Positions 37,802-46,119 of a stretch of DNA of 64,000 nt are shown here, piece by piece. The DNA is from MVYY01 sp012517575 (GTDB lineage: Bacteria > Bacteroidota > Bacteroidia > Bacteroidales > Paludibacteraceae), in assembly GCA_031629035.1 (NCBI GenBank), contig JAVLUG010000016.1:182580-246579 (forward strand). The letters are read 5' to 3'. Each line of letters starts with the position of its first letter. Position 1 is the first letter of the stretch. A program made the position numbers and the translations under genes. The notes below the pieces were generated by a model that was not told the origin of the DNA, did not search any database, and saw only the letters and a list, made by a program, of their open reading frames with translations.

Positions 37802-38335
37802 TCAGGCTTTGAAAAGAGTAAAATGAACCTTGCCGTACTTTCGTGTTTCCATGAAATGGGGATGCTGCGAAAAGTTGTATTTGGCTGAATGTTCGAGAAT
37901 GAAAATTCCTTCCGATTTCAGCAATTGTTGTGCGAAAATCATGTCAGGAATTTCTTTCAAATTATCCAGCATATAAGGTGGATCGGCAAAAATCAAATCA
38001 AATCGGGAAGCTGTATGGGTGAGATATTTAAAAACATCGGTTTTCAGTAAAATCAGGTTGTCGATTTCAAGTTTTTCGATAATTTTTTTAATAAAAAGGC
38101 ATTGTTTTGCGTTGTTCTCAATACTTATGACTTGACGACAACCTCTCGAAACAAATTCAAAACCAATGCTGCCCGTTCCGGCAAATAAATCGAGCACGTC
38201 AATGTCTTCAAAATCGATTTTGTTGTTCAAAACATCAAACAATCCTTCCTTGGCAAAGTCGGTGGTGGGGCGAGCCGAAATGTCAACCGGTGCATAGATG
38301 TTTCTTCCTTTGAGTTTTCCGCTTATAATTCTCAT
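37802..38335 (-). CDS. rsmD: 16S rRNA (guanine966-N2)-methyltransferase
   Basis: This 177-residue protein is RsmD-like: MRIISGKLKGRNIYAP at the start, the SAM site DLFAGTGSIGFEFVSRG and the target motif FADPPYML (DPPY). RsmD methylates G966 of 16S rRNA. It lies 9 nt after the DUF3822 gene on the same strand, a pairing common in Bacteroidetes. Confidence 0.92.
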   Translation of the reverse strand: MRIISGKLKGRNIYAPVDISARPTTDFAKEGLFDVLNNKIDFEDIDVLDLFAGTGSIGFEFVSRGCRQVISIENNAKQCLFIKKIIEKLEIDNLILLKTDVFKYLTHTASRFDLIFADPPYMLDNLKEIPDMIFAQQLLKSEGIFILEHSAKYNFSQHPHFMETRKYGKVHFTLFKA

Positions 38336-38344
38336 TCTTTTTAC

Positions 38345-39124
38345 TTAATCAATTGTTTCACATTGTTTTACAAACTTTCTGACAAATCCATGCAGTTTTG
38401 CGTGCTGTTCCATGTTGTAAAGATAAACCTTACAATTCTGCAAATCGAAATTCAGTTCTTCTATGATTCTTAAAAGATAATACACGAAATCTTCGTGTGT
38501 TTGAAAGTCGAAGCTGTTTACCAGCAAAAGGCGGTTATGTTGAAGAGCAACTACATCCATTATTTTCTGGCGTGCCCAGATAAAAATACATTCTTGCAAC
38601 GAATGTTTGCTGATGTGATTTTCAATAAAATGAGAAATAGAATGCTCTATTTTGTAAGCTGGAAAAAGCTGTCTGAAAACCTCTAAAATATCTTCAGGCA
38701 AAGAAAAAATGTTAATTACATCAAAAGCCGGTATTTCGTTGTACAGTAAAGAAACATTTTTTTCTTTCTGATGAGAAAAGTAAAGAAGTTTGTCCATTTC
38801 CTCTTCTTTAAAAATCACTTTTGGTACAATGCTGTAGGTTTTAGTTTCGGCAATCAACTGAATTTTGTCGTATAACAGTTGAGTTTCAGGTTCCTGAAGC
38901 AGCAAAGGAAAAATTTGTTCCTTTGTAAGGGCATACAGAGGCATTTTAATTTTTTTCGACGAAATGAGTGACGAATCTTGATAAATGGATAAAGCAATCC
39001 CATCGGAAGCAAATCGCAAGACCAAGCTGTAAGGGCTTTTCTGCATCGTTGCAGCCGAAAGGTCAGAATTTAATTGTAAAGATTTGTTTTCCGAATCTTG
39101 CTTCATTATAGTCAATTTATTCAT
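38345..39124 (-). CDS. DUF3822 family protein
   Basis: This protein (259 residues from the ATG at 39124) belongs to a Bacteroidetes-specific DUF3822 family, normally encoded next to rsmD as here. The fold looks like an actin/ASKHA-type ATPase relative, though no ATP motif was checked. The start codon overlaps the stop of the preceding gene as ATGA; a TTG two codons earlier is less likely. The function is unknown, perhaps ribosome- or envelope-linked. Confidence 0.72.
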   Translation of the reverse strand: MNKLTIMKQDSENKSLQLNSDLSAATMQKSPYSLVLRFASDGIALSIYQDSSLISSKKIKMPLYALTKEQIFPLLLQEPETQLLYDKIQLIAETKTYSIVPKVIFKEEEMDKLLYFSHQKEKNVSLLYNEIPAFDVINIFSLPEDILEVFRQLFPAYKIEHSISHFIENHISKHSLQECIFIWARQKIMDVVALQHNRLLLVNSFDFQTHEDFVYYLLRIIEELNFDLQNCKVYLYNMEQHAKLHGFVRKFVKQCETID

Positions 39125-39816
39125 TCCCAATTACCTGCATTGTTGTTTGGCTCAATAATAGAACCTACTTTAAGACCGGGGAATTTGTTCTCGTTTTCTG
39201 CCTTGTCTATCAGATTGAGCAACTCATGCCTGTCCAAATCGTAAAGATAAGATTCATATGGTGCAGCAGTTTCAAACAGCGGAATACGAATGCCTGAAGC
39301 GTTGGTGTAATTGTTGTTCACTTTCAGCTCGAATTTTTCATTTCTGGAATACGGAATAATGCACATTTTTTCGATATTCTCTTCAGAATAATTGGGAAAT
39401 AGTTCTTTCAGCAAACTTACCTCCACAGTATCCCGACGAAAATGTGCCAATCCTTTTTCCAAAATTTCCATCTTGTTCCCCTTACGCACTATTTCTGCTG
39501 CTTTTGCCTCGGTTAATCCGGATTTCAATTGTTTGTCGGTTAGAGTTCCTTCCTTTATTACCCGTTTCTTTTTGGCAGTTTTTATAAATTGAAACAATGT
39601 ATCGAAATTGGCCGTATATTTTCCGTTTTGATTTTTATATTCAACTTCGGCTTTACGAATTTCCACCAATCGTTGGATAACGGCTTTTTCTCTTTGTTCC
39701 CTGATTTTTTCGAAGCGCACAGGACCAAGTATGCTTGTTATGCAAAGATACGTAAGCAGCACAATGGAAAGCCAAAGCAGAATATCGATTACTTTTTTAA
39801 TTATTTTGTTGGAGAT
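39121..39816 (-). CDS. Membrane-anchored protein of unknown function, start codon uncertain
   Basis: The reading frame starts after a TAA at 39819-39817 and runs through an uninterrupted 231-codon stretch: a basic N terminus (SNKIIKKV), one membrane segment (IDILLWLSIVLLTYLCITSIL), then a charged soluble region (EKIREQREKAVIQRLVEIRKAEVEYKNQ). No ATG, GTG or TTG precedes the membrane segment; the codon after the stop is ATC. The GTG at 39762 is usable but would cut into the middle of the membrane segment. The protein is upstream of and overlaps DUF3822. I do not recognise the family. Confidence 0.55.
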   Translation of the reverse strand: MSNKIIKKVIDILLWLSIVLLTYLCITSILGPVRFEKIREQREKAVIQRLVEIRKAEVEYKNQNGKYTANFDTLFQFIKTAKKKRVIKEGTLTDKQLKSGLTEAKAAEIVRKGNKMEILEKGLAHFRRDTVEVSLLKELFPNYSEENIEKMCIIPYSRNEKFELKVNNNYTNASGIRIPLFETAAPYESYLYDLDRHELLNLIDKAENENKFPGLKVGSIIEPNNNAGNWE

Positions 39817-39983
39817 TTAAAGGATTATACAATTTTTTCCGACAATAATAAAGTTTTTAAAGTTGTCGTTTTTATCTTTCACAAATTTATGAAAGAAAAT
39901 TCAATGTGCCACATACCAATAAAAAATTTTTTGGTGCGTATTTGAGCTGTTTTTAATTTTTTCTTTCAAATTTTTATTCCTTA

Positions 39984-40018
39984 TTTGTCTTTTCAGTAGA
40001 TTTTGTGTTGTATATTTG
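39984..40018 (+). promoter_or_regulatory. Candidate promoter of the RelA-like gene
   Basis: TTTG (39984-39987), a 23-nt spacer and TATATTTG (40011-40018) fit the consensus, with a spacer at the long end. It would leave a leader of about 70 nt before the ATG at 40093. Confidence 0.45.
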
Positions 40019-40092
40019 CAATAACGAAAAATTTTCACCGAGGTGGTGATAAAAACCGGTTTCATTTGTTTTATGAAGAGTACTTTTAAAAT

Positions 40093-42312
40093 ATGACTAC
40101 CTATCCTTCACAGTCTGTTTTTAGCTTATACCGTCGCTTGGTAACTTCGGAGAAGAATATGTTTTCTTTTCAGGAAAGGAAAGACATCAAACAGATGCTG
40201 AAAGAATATTATCGGTTTCATCCACAACAATTTACATCGTCCGGCCATTCTATTGAAGACAAACTGCACATTATTCAGATTTTGCTTGATGAAATAGGAT
40301 TAGGGAAAGCTTCTGTTTTGAGTGTGCTTTTTATGGAACCAATTAAGAACAATTATTTGACTGTTCCCGAAATCGAACAAAAATTCGGTACTTCGCTGGA
40401 TTCGATAATTAGTGGAATGCAGCGCGTAGAAGAACTTTACGAACGCAGTTTTTCGCTCGAAACGGAAAATTTCAGGAAACTTTTATTGACTTTTGCTCAA
40501 GATGTTCGTGTCATTTTAATGATGATTGCCGAACGACTTTATTTTATGCGAATATTGGATAAGTTTTCCACTGATATGCAGCAAAGCATGGCTCGCGAAT
40601 GTTCGTTTCTTTATGCTCCGCTTGCTCACCGTATGGGACTTTATTCCATTAAAAGTGAAATGGAAGATTTGTCGCTAAAATATACCAATCGGGAAATTTA
40701 TCGGGAGATAGCACAGAAATTGAACGAAACGAAGCGTTCTCGCGATAAATATATCGAAGAATTTATCGCACCTTTGAAAGAAAAACTTGGTAGGGAAATA
40801 AAATATTCTTTCGAAATCAAAGGGCGAACAAAGTCAATTTATTCGATTTATTCTAAAATCCTGAAGCAAAATACCCCTTTTGAAAATATCTATGATCTTT
40901 TTGCCATTCGTATCATTCTGGATGTGCCACTGGATAAAGAAAAAATGGTATGTTGGCAAGTGTATTCCATTGTGACGGATATGTACCAACCCAATCCGAA
41001 ACGTTTGCGCGACTGGCTTTCCATACCGAAGTCCAATGGCTACGAAAGTCTTCATATCACAGTATTGGGACCCCAAAATAAATGGGTGGAAATTCAGATA
41101 CGTACTACGCGAATGGACCAAATAGCCGAAAAAGGATTGGCGGCACATTGGAAATATAAAGGAATAAAAGGCGAAACAGGCATGGATGAATGGCTGAAAA
41201 ACATTCGCGATATTTTGGAAAATCCCGACTTGAATGCCGTGGATTTTATGGACGAATTCAAGCTGAATCTTTACGATCAGGAGGTATTTGTTTTCACCCC
41301 TGCGGGAGATTTGCATAAACTGCCAAAAGGAGCAACGGTATTGGATTTTGCTTATCTGATTCACAGTAATTTGGGGAGTAAGTGTATTGGAGCCAAAATC
41401 AACAAGGAAAGAAATGTTCCGATAAAATATGTGCTGAAAAACGGCGATCAGGTAGAGATTCTTACTTCTCCTTCTCAAAAGCCAAATCCTTCGTGGTTGA
41501 ATATAGTGATAACCTCGAAGGCGAAGTCTAAAATTCGTCAGGCGTTGAAAGATATTGAGTTTAAGGACGCCGAAATTGGAAGGGAAATTATTTTGCGCCG
41601 TTTCAAAAACTGGAAAATTGAATTGGAGGAAGGGAAGCTTTCGCGTTTGGCCAAGAAAAAAGGTTATAAAACAGTCAGTGATCTTTATCAGGACATTGCG
41701 CACGAAAAAATAGACATGTTGTTTATTCGCGATGCCTATCTCGATCTCGACAAGCATGAAACAGGTACAGAACAGGCAGAACCGCGAAGTGCCGAAACTT
41801 TTTCCAAAGAAACGCCGGCCGAAGAACTTTCTGCAAAAGAAGATGTGTTGATTATCGGGCAAAATCTTAAAAATGTGGATTATACGCTTGCCAAATGCTG
41901 TCAGCCCATTTATGGAGATGATATTTTTGGGTTTGTTTCTGTAGGCGGCGGTATCAAAATTCATCGAACCAGTTGCCCCAATGCACCACAATTGATTTCC
42001 AAATATGGTTATCGGATTATTAAAGCCCAGTGGGCCGGACGCTCAGGCGGTACACAATATCCGATTACACTTTATATTGTCGGGAAAGATGATATTGGCA
42101 TTGTAACCAACATAACTTCACTTATTTCAAAGGAGAAAAATATTTTGTTGCGTTCTATATCAGTTGATTCAAGTGCCGGAGTTTTTCAGGGAAACCTGAC
42201 GATAATGGTTAATGATGCCAATGATCTGAACAGTATTATCAAAAAAATCAAACAGATAAAAGGTGTTCTGAATGTTTCAAGGACGAAAAGTTTAACCCAA
42301 AACAACCAGTAA
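40093..42312 (+). CDS. RelA-type ppGpp synthetase with a degenerate hydrolase domain
   Basis: This 739-residue RSH protein has, in order, an HD-type domain (about 45-195), a synthetase domain (215-345), a TGS domain (about 395-455), the zinc-finger-like RIS region (CCQPIYGDDIFGF) and a C-terminal ACT domain. Synthetase residues are intact: YDLFAIRI, RLRDWLSIPKSNGYESLH and EIQIRT. In the HD domain the usual LLHDVVED reads LFMEPIKN, and the second aspartate motif LADRLHNMRT reads IAERLYFMRI, so hydrolysis of ppGpp should be lost. It is therefore a stress alarmone synthetase. It precedes ribE by 11 nt. Confidence 0.9.
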   Translation: MTTYPSQSVFSLYRRLVTSEKNMFSFQERKDIKQMLKEYYRFHPQQFTSSGHSIEDKLHIIQILLDEIGLGKASVLSVLFMEPIKNNYLTVPEIEQKFGTSLDSIISGMQRVEELYERSFSLETENFRKLLLTFAQDVRVILMMIAERLYFMRILDKFSTDMQQSMARECSFLYAPLAHRMGLYSIKSEMEDLSLKYTNREIYREIAQKLNETKRSRDKYIEEFIAPLKEKLGREIKYSFEIKGRTKSIYSIYSKILKQNTPFENIYDLFAIRIILDVPLDKEKMVCWQVYSIVTDMYQPNPKRLRDWLSIPKSNGYESLHITVLGPQNKWVEIQIRTTRMDQIAEKGLAAHWKYKGIKGETGMDEWLKNIRDILENPDLNAVDFMDEFKLNLYDQEVFVFTPAGDLHKLPKGATVLDFAYLIHSNLGSKCIGAKINKERNVPIKYVLKNGDQVEILTSPSQKPNPSWLNIVITSKAKSKIRQALKDIEFKDAEIGREIILRRFKNWKIELEEGKLSRLAKKKGYKTVSDLYQDIAHEKIDMLFIRDAYLDLDKHETGTEQAEPRSAETFSKETPAEELSAKEDVLIIGQNLKNVDYTLAKCCQPIYGDDIFGFVSVGGGIKIHRTSCPNAPQLISKYGYRIIKAQWAGRSGGTQYPITLYIVGKDDIGIVTNITSLISKEKNILLRSISVDSSAGVFQGNLTIMVNDANDLNSIIKKIKQIKGVLNVSRTKSLTQNNQ

Positions 42313-42323
42313 AATTTAAAACA

Positions 42324-42923
42324 ATGTTTTCAGGAATTATCGAAGAAGCTGCGCCGGTAGTGGCTTTAAAAAAAGAAGCCGGCAATTTGCATATTACCAT
42401 GACTTGCTCATTTGTAGATGAATTGTCAGTCGATCAGAGTGTTTCGCACAATGGAGTTTGTCTCACTGTTGTTTCCAAAACTTCCGATACCTACACGGTA
42501 ACAGCTATCCGTGAAACACTGGAAAAAAGTAATTTGGGACTGCTGGAAACTGGAAGTAAAGTCAATCTGGAAAGAAGTTTGCTTCTGACCGAACGCCTTG
42601 ATGGACATATTGTTCAGGGACATGTTGATACAACGGCTGTTTGTACTGATATTGCAGAAGCTGACGGCAGTTGGTATTTTACTTTTCAGTATGAAGTGGA
42701 TAAAGAATTGGCAAAAAGAGGTTATGTTACAGTAGATAAAGGCTCGGTGGCTGTGAATGGAGTCAGTCTTACTGTGTGCAACCCGACGGAAAATACTTTT
42801 CAGGTTGCCATAATTCCCTATACTTACGAACATACCAATTTTCATCAAATTCAGGTGGGAACAGTGGTCAACATTGAGTTTGATATAATTGGAAAATATA
42901 TCAGCCGGTTGATAAAGATTTAA
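42324..42923 (+). CDS. ribE: Riboflavin synthase, alpha subunit
   Basis: This 199-residue protein starts MFSGIIEEAAPVVAL, the family signature, and consists of two similar lumazine-binding barrels, the second at about residues 98-190 (HGHVDTTAVC, VDKGSVAVNGVSLTV). It dismutates two lumazine molecules to riboflavin. It lies 11 nt after the relA-like gene, so the two are likely co-transcribed. Confidence 0.94.
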   Translation: MFSGIIEEAAPVVALKKEAGNLHITMTCSFVDELSVDQSVSHNGVCLTVVSKTSDTYTVTAIRETLEKSNLGLLETGSKVNLERSLLLTERLDGHIVQGHVDTTAVCTDIAEADGSWYFTFQYEVDKELAKRGYVTVDKGSVAVNGVSLTVCNPTENTFQVAIIPYTYEHTNFHQIQVGTVVNIEFDIIGKYISRLIKI

Positions 42924-43007
42924 AAGATTCTCTGATTTTTTGTTTTATCAAACTAAAATCGATAGCAATTGTTATATAACATTGCAAAGTCGAATTAGAA
43001 TTTGATA

Positions 43008-44165
43008 ATGGAAAACTTCAGTAAACAGATAAAAATTTCATTTTTCAATCCCATTATACATTTTCTTCCGCTTCTTCTGTTTTTGGTAACAGGAGTTTAT
43101 GCTGGAAGAACGGTGGCGAATTATGTTTCCATTTTCGTCCTTCTTGCATTAGCTTTATATGTTTTTATAGCTTATAATCATATTTTTATCTGGTTTTTCC
43201 TTTCGTGTGTCATTTTCTTGGCTGTCAACATTGTTGGTAGTTTAATTCGTGTGCCAATAATTTTTCTGAATTTTCGTCCTTTGCTTGATGAAGTGTTGAC
43301 TTTGGTATTTTTAGGAGGAATGATGTTGTTGCAAAAACCCATAAAAAAAGGGGTGATAGCGCTCATTCCAAAAACGTTGCCAATGAATAACAATCTTGAC
43401 GAATATTTCGGTTTTATACGTACGATTTTTTTGATTATTTTGGGGTACGCTTTAGCAACCGGTTTTATTTATGCTTTCCCCACGCAGCGAGGAACGGCTT
43501 ATTTGGAGCTGGTGCAGGCAATTTATGTCGGTGTACTCTTCTTCACTTTGGTTTTCGAATCGCTTCGGGTTCAAATTATTCGTTCCCGGTTGATGAAAGA
43601 AGAGTGGTTGCCGATAGTCAATTCACAAGGAAAAATTATTGGGAGTGAGCAACACCAAGCCAGTTTGGGTGAAGAACGAAAATTCATGCATCCGATCATT
43701 CGGGTACATATTATTCAGAATGGCATGATTTTACTCAGAAAACGTCCTGCTGACGATTTGTCTTATCCTTGCCATTGGGATACGGCTATCTCAAATCATA
43801 TCCGCTTGGGAGAAACTGTTGAAAACTGTATCAAAAGAACGGCTCAAGATTTATATGGTTTAACGGAGTTCAAATCTTTCTTCCTTTCCAATTATACTAC
43901 CCGTACAGATTTTGAGCAACATTATGCTTTTCTTTTTATTGCCTGCAAAATGAATAAATTAGACCTCCAGTCGGAAAAAGTAAAACAGGGAAAGTGGTGG
44001 ACACTGCAGCAAATTGAGGAAAATTTACAGGAAGGTATTTTTACAGACAACTTTTTGATAGAATATGATTTGTTGAAAAAGAGTGGCGTGTTGGATAATA
44101 ATATTTGCGATTGTGCATGCAAATTGAAAGAAACCATTTACAAAGCACCTAACTTGTTTCGGTAG
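43008..44165 (+). CDS. Membrane protein with a C-terminal NUDIX-like domain, box degenerate
   Basis: The protein has 385 residues from the ATG at 43008. The first 190 residues hold about five hydrophobic segments, and residues from about 205 on resemble a NUDIX hydrolase of the isopentenyl-diphosphate isomerase type (KFMHPIIRVHIIQNGMILLRKRP, CHWDTAIS). The NUDIX box GX5EX7REUXEEXGU is poorly kept: the segment reads NHIRLGETVENCIKRTAQDLYGL, with RE replaced by RT and the catalytic EE replaced by DL. It may be inactive or have a changed substrate. It converges with the methyltransferase gene. Confidence 0.75.
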   Translation: MENFSKQIKISFFNPIIHFLPLLLFLVTGVYAGRTVANYVSIFVLLALALYVFIAYNHIFIWFFLSCVIFLAVNIVGSLIRVPIIFLNFRPLLDEVLTLVFLGGMMLLQKPIKKGVIALIPKTLPMNNNLDEYFGFIRTIFLIILGYALATGFIYAFPTQRGTAYLELVQAIYVGVLFFTLVFESLRVQIIRSRLMKEEWLPIVNSQGKIIGSEQHQASLGEERKFMHPIIRVHIIQNGMILLRKRPADDLSYPCHWDTAISNHIRLGETVENCIKRTAQDLYGLTEFKSFFLSNYTTRTDFEQHYAFLFIACKMNKLDLQSEKVKQGKWWTLQQIEENLQEGIFTDNFLIEYDLLKKSGVLDNNICDCACKLKETIYKAPNLFR

Positions 44166-44181
44166 ACAAAACGAATGAATT

Positions 44182-44895
44182 TTATTGAACTTTTTGCAAT
44201 CTTTCGTTGGCTATTTCACAATAATGTGGATTGATTTCAAAACCGATAAAGTTTCTTTTCAGCATTTTGCAAGCCACAGCCGTTGTCCCGGAGCCCATAA
44301 ACGGGTCGAGTACCAAATCGCCTTCATTGCTACTGATTTCGATGTACGGAATACACACTTTCAATGGTTTCTGTGTCCGGTGAATAGTTCTTTCTTTTCC
44401 CATGCAAATAGGCGCTTCAATAAAATTGTGCATTTCGTTCGTGGACTTGTAATTCCATGTTTTGGGAGTTCCCTTTGAAAAATGAACAATCAGTTCCATG
44501 CTGTTGGCAAACATTTTTCGGGGATGTACAGCCGGAAAAGGATTGGTTTTGTGCCAGTGAATTACTTTCCTGAATTGAAATCCTGCCTGTTCAACCAAAC
44601 GGTTGAGAAAAGATACAAAATCGTCGCCACACCATAAATATCCGCTGGCGCCGGGTTTGCTCACGCGAAAACATTCTTTTAATACTTCTTCCAAAAATTG
44701 CAGATAATCATCTTCAGATTTAAAATCATCAAATTCAAATTCAGTTACCACATCCTTGTGATTTCTAAGTCCTTTTATGTTTTGAGCACGGTATTGATAA
44801 TACGGAGGATCGGTAAATATTAGATCAATGCTATTGTCGGGTAATTTTTTTAAACCTTCCAGACACGACAGGGCATAAATTTGATTGATTTCCAT
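44182..44895 (-). CDS. Orphan DNA methyltransferase, beta-type motif order
   Basis: This 237-residue protein has the DPPY catalytic motif at residues 29-32 (FTDPPYYQYRA) and the SAM-binding DPFMGSGTT at residues 197-205, which is the beta-class order. Motif DPPY fits N6-adenine or N4-cytosine methylation. No restriction enzyme or specificity gene lies nearby, so it is a solitary methyltransferase, perhaps with a regulatory role. It follows meaB by 27 nt on the same strand. Confidence 0.88.
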   Translation of the reverse strand: MEINQIYALSCLEGLKKLPDNSIDLIFTDPPYYQYRAQNIKGLRNHKDVVTEFEFDDFKSEDDYLQFLEEVLKECFRVSKPGASGYLWCGDDFVSFLNRLVEQAGFQFRKVIHWHKTNPFPAVHPRKMFANSMELIVHFSKGTPKTWNYKSTNEMHNFIEAPICMGKERTIHRTQKPLKVCIPYIEISSNEGDLVLDPFMGSGTTAVACKMLKRNFIGFEINPHYCEIANERLQKVQ

Positions 44896-44922
44896 CAGAG
44901 GAATAAGTTTTTTAAATATTCG

Positions 44923-46035
44923 TCAATTGTTTTTGTTAATTTTTTCAAAATACTTTTCGAGTAGTTTTTTTGCTGCGACGAATGAAGTCAGTTCATTGGA
45001 AAGGATTTTGTTTTCGATTTCCGGAAGCAATTTCTGAATTTCTTCATCTTGATAGAAATGGGCTTTCAACTGTTCGTTGATGGTTTCGTACATCCAGTAT
45101 TTTGCCTGGTCGTTTCGTTTGTATTCGAAAAATCCGTTTGCTTTGGTATATTCCACATATTTTTCCACCATATTCCAGACTTCTTCAATTCCGGTTTTTT
45201 CGATAGCCGAACAGGTGAGTACTTCGGGTTTCCATCCTGATTCTGCCGGAGGAAACAATTGAAGAGCATTTTGATGCTGTATTCTTGCCAACTGTGCTTT
45301 TTCGACGTTGTTCCCGTCGCATTTGTTGATAACAATACCATCGGCCATTTCCATGATGCCGCGTTTGATACCTTGCAATTCGTCTCCGGCACCGGCAATT
45401 TGAAGCAGCAGAAAGAAGTCGACCATCGAATGAACAGCAGTTTCAGATTGTCCCACGCCGACTGTTTCCACAAAAACCCTATCGAAACCGGCAGCTTCGC
45501 AGAGAATGATGCTTTCGCGCGTTTTGCGGGCAACGCCGCCCAAAGTTCCTGCTGAAGGAGAAGGACGGATAAAAGCGTTTTTTGAGACGGAAAGTTCTTC
45601 CATTCGTGTTTTGTCTCCCAAAATGCTACCTTTGGTTCTTTCGCTGCTGGGGTCGATGGCCAGAACAGCCAATTTGTGTCCTTTTTGAACCAAATACATG
45701 CCTAATGCTTCGATAAAAGTACTTTTTCCGGCTCCCGGAACTCCCGTTATTCCCAATCTGACTGACTTTCCGGAATATGGCAGACATTTTTCAATCACTT
45801 CCTGAGCAATTTTTTGATGTTCGGGCAACGAACTTTCTACCAGCGTTACGGCCTGGCTCAACAAGGAAATATCACCCGATAAAATGCCTCTTACATATTC
45901 TGAAGCCGAATAAATTTTTCTTTTTTGTTTGACCTTCTGATACGGATTGACAATAGGTGGCTCATTTACGCCATCATTGACACTTAAATTTTTGAATGAA
46001 GGGTCATTCTCGGGATGTTTTCGATGAAAATGCAT
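44923..46035 (-). CDS. meaB: MeaB/ArgK-type GTPase, chaperone of methylmalonyl-CoA mutase
   Basis: This 370-residue protein has the P-loop GVPGAGKSTF (about residue 102) and the G3/G4 patterns FVETVGVGQ and INKCDGNN. MeaB-type GTPases load and protect adenosylcobalamin-dependent methylmalonyl-CoA mutase, used for propionate/succinate metabolism. The mutase genes are not in this window. A terminator lies between it and the DUF1573 gene upstream. Confidence 0.92.
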   Translation of the reverse strand: MHFHRKHPENDPSFKNLSVNDGVNEPPIVNPYQKVKQKRKIYSASEYVRGILSGDISLLSQAVTLVESSLPEHQKIAQEVIEKCLPYSGKSVRLGITGVPGAGKSTFIEALGMYLVQKGHKLAVLAIDPSSERTKGSILGDKTRMEELSVSKNAFIRPSPSAGTLGGVARKTRESIILCEAAGFDRVFVETVGVGQSETAVHSMVDFFLLLQIAGAGDELQGIKRGIMEMADGIVINKCDGNNVEKAQLARIQHQNALQLFPPAESGWKPEVLTCSAIEKTGIEEVWNMVEKYVEYTKANGFFEYKRNDQAKYWMYETINEQLKAHFYQDEEIQKLLPEIENKILSNELTSFVAAKKLLEKYFEKINKNN

Positions 46036-46057
46036 AGTTGAATCTTTAGAATAAAAT

Positions 46058-46100
46058 AGCCAGAATGTAGTCCGTTTTTACATCCTGGCTCGTATTTTTT
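46058..46100. terminator. Bidirectional terminator between DUF1573 gene and meaB
   Basis: AGCCAGAATGTA (46058-46069) pairs with TACATCCTGGCT (46079-46090) with one mismatch and a 9-nt loop. It is followed by TATTTTTT on the plus strand and ATTTTATT on the minus, fitting termination of the DUF1573 transcript. Confidence 0.75.
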
Positions 46101-46119
46101 AAAAAAAAGTTTTTATTTG

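Noticed and set aside
40834..41991. 385-codon minus-strand frame inside the RelA-type gene
   Set aside because: It is antisense to a clear RSH protein; the long open stretch is a by-product of codon bias in this AT-rich gene.
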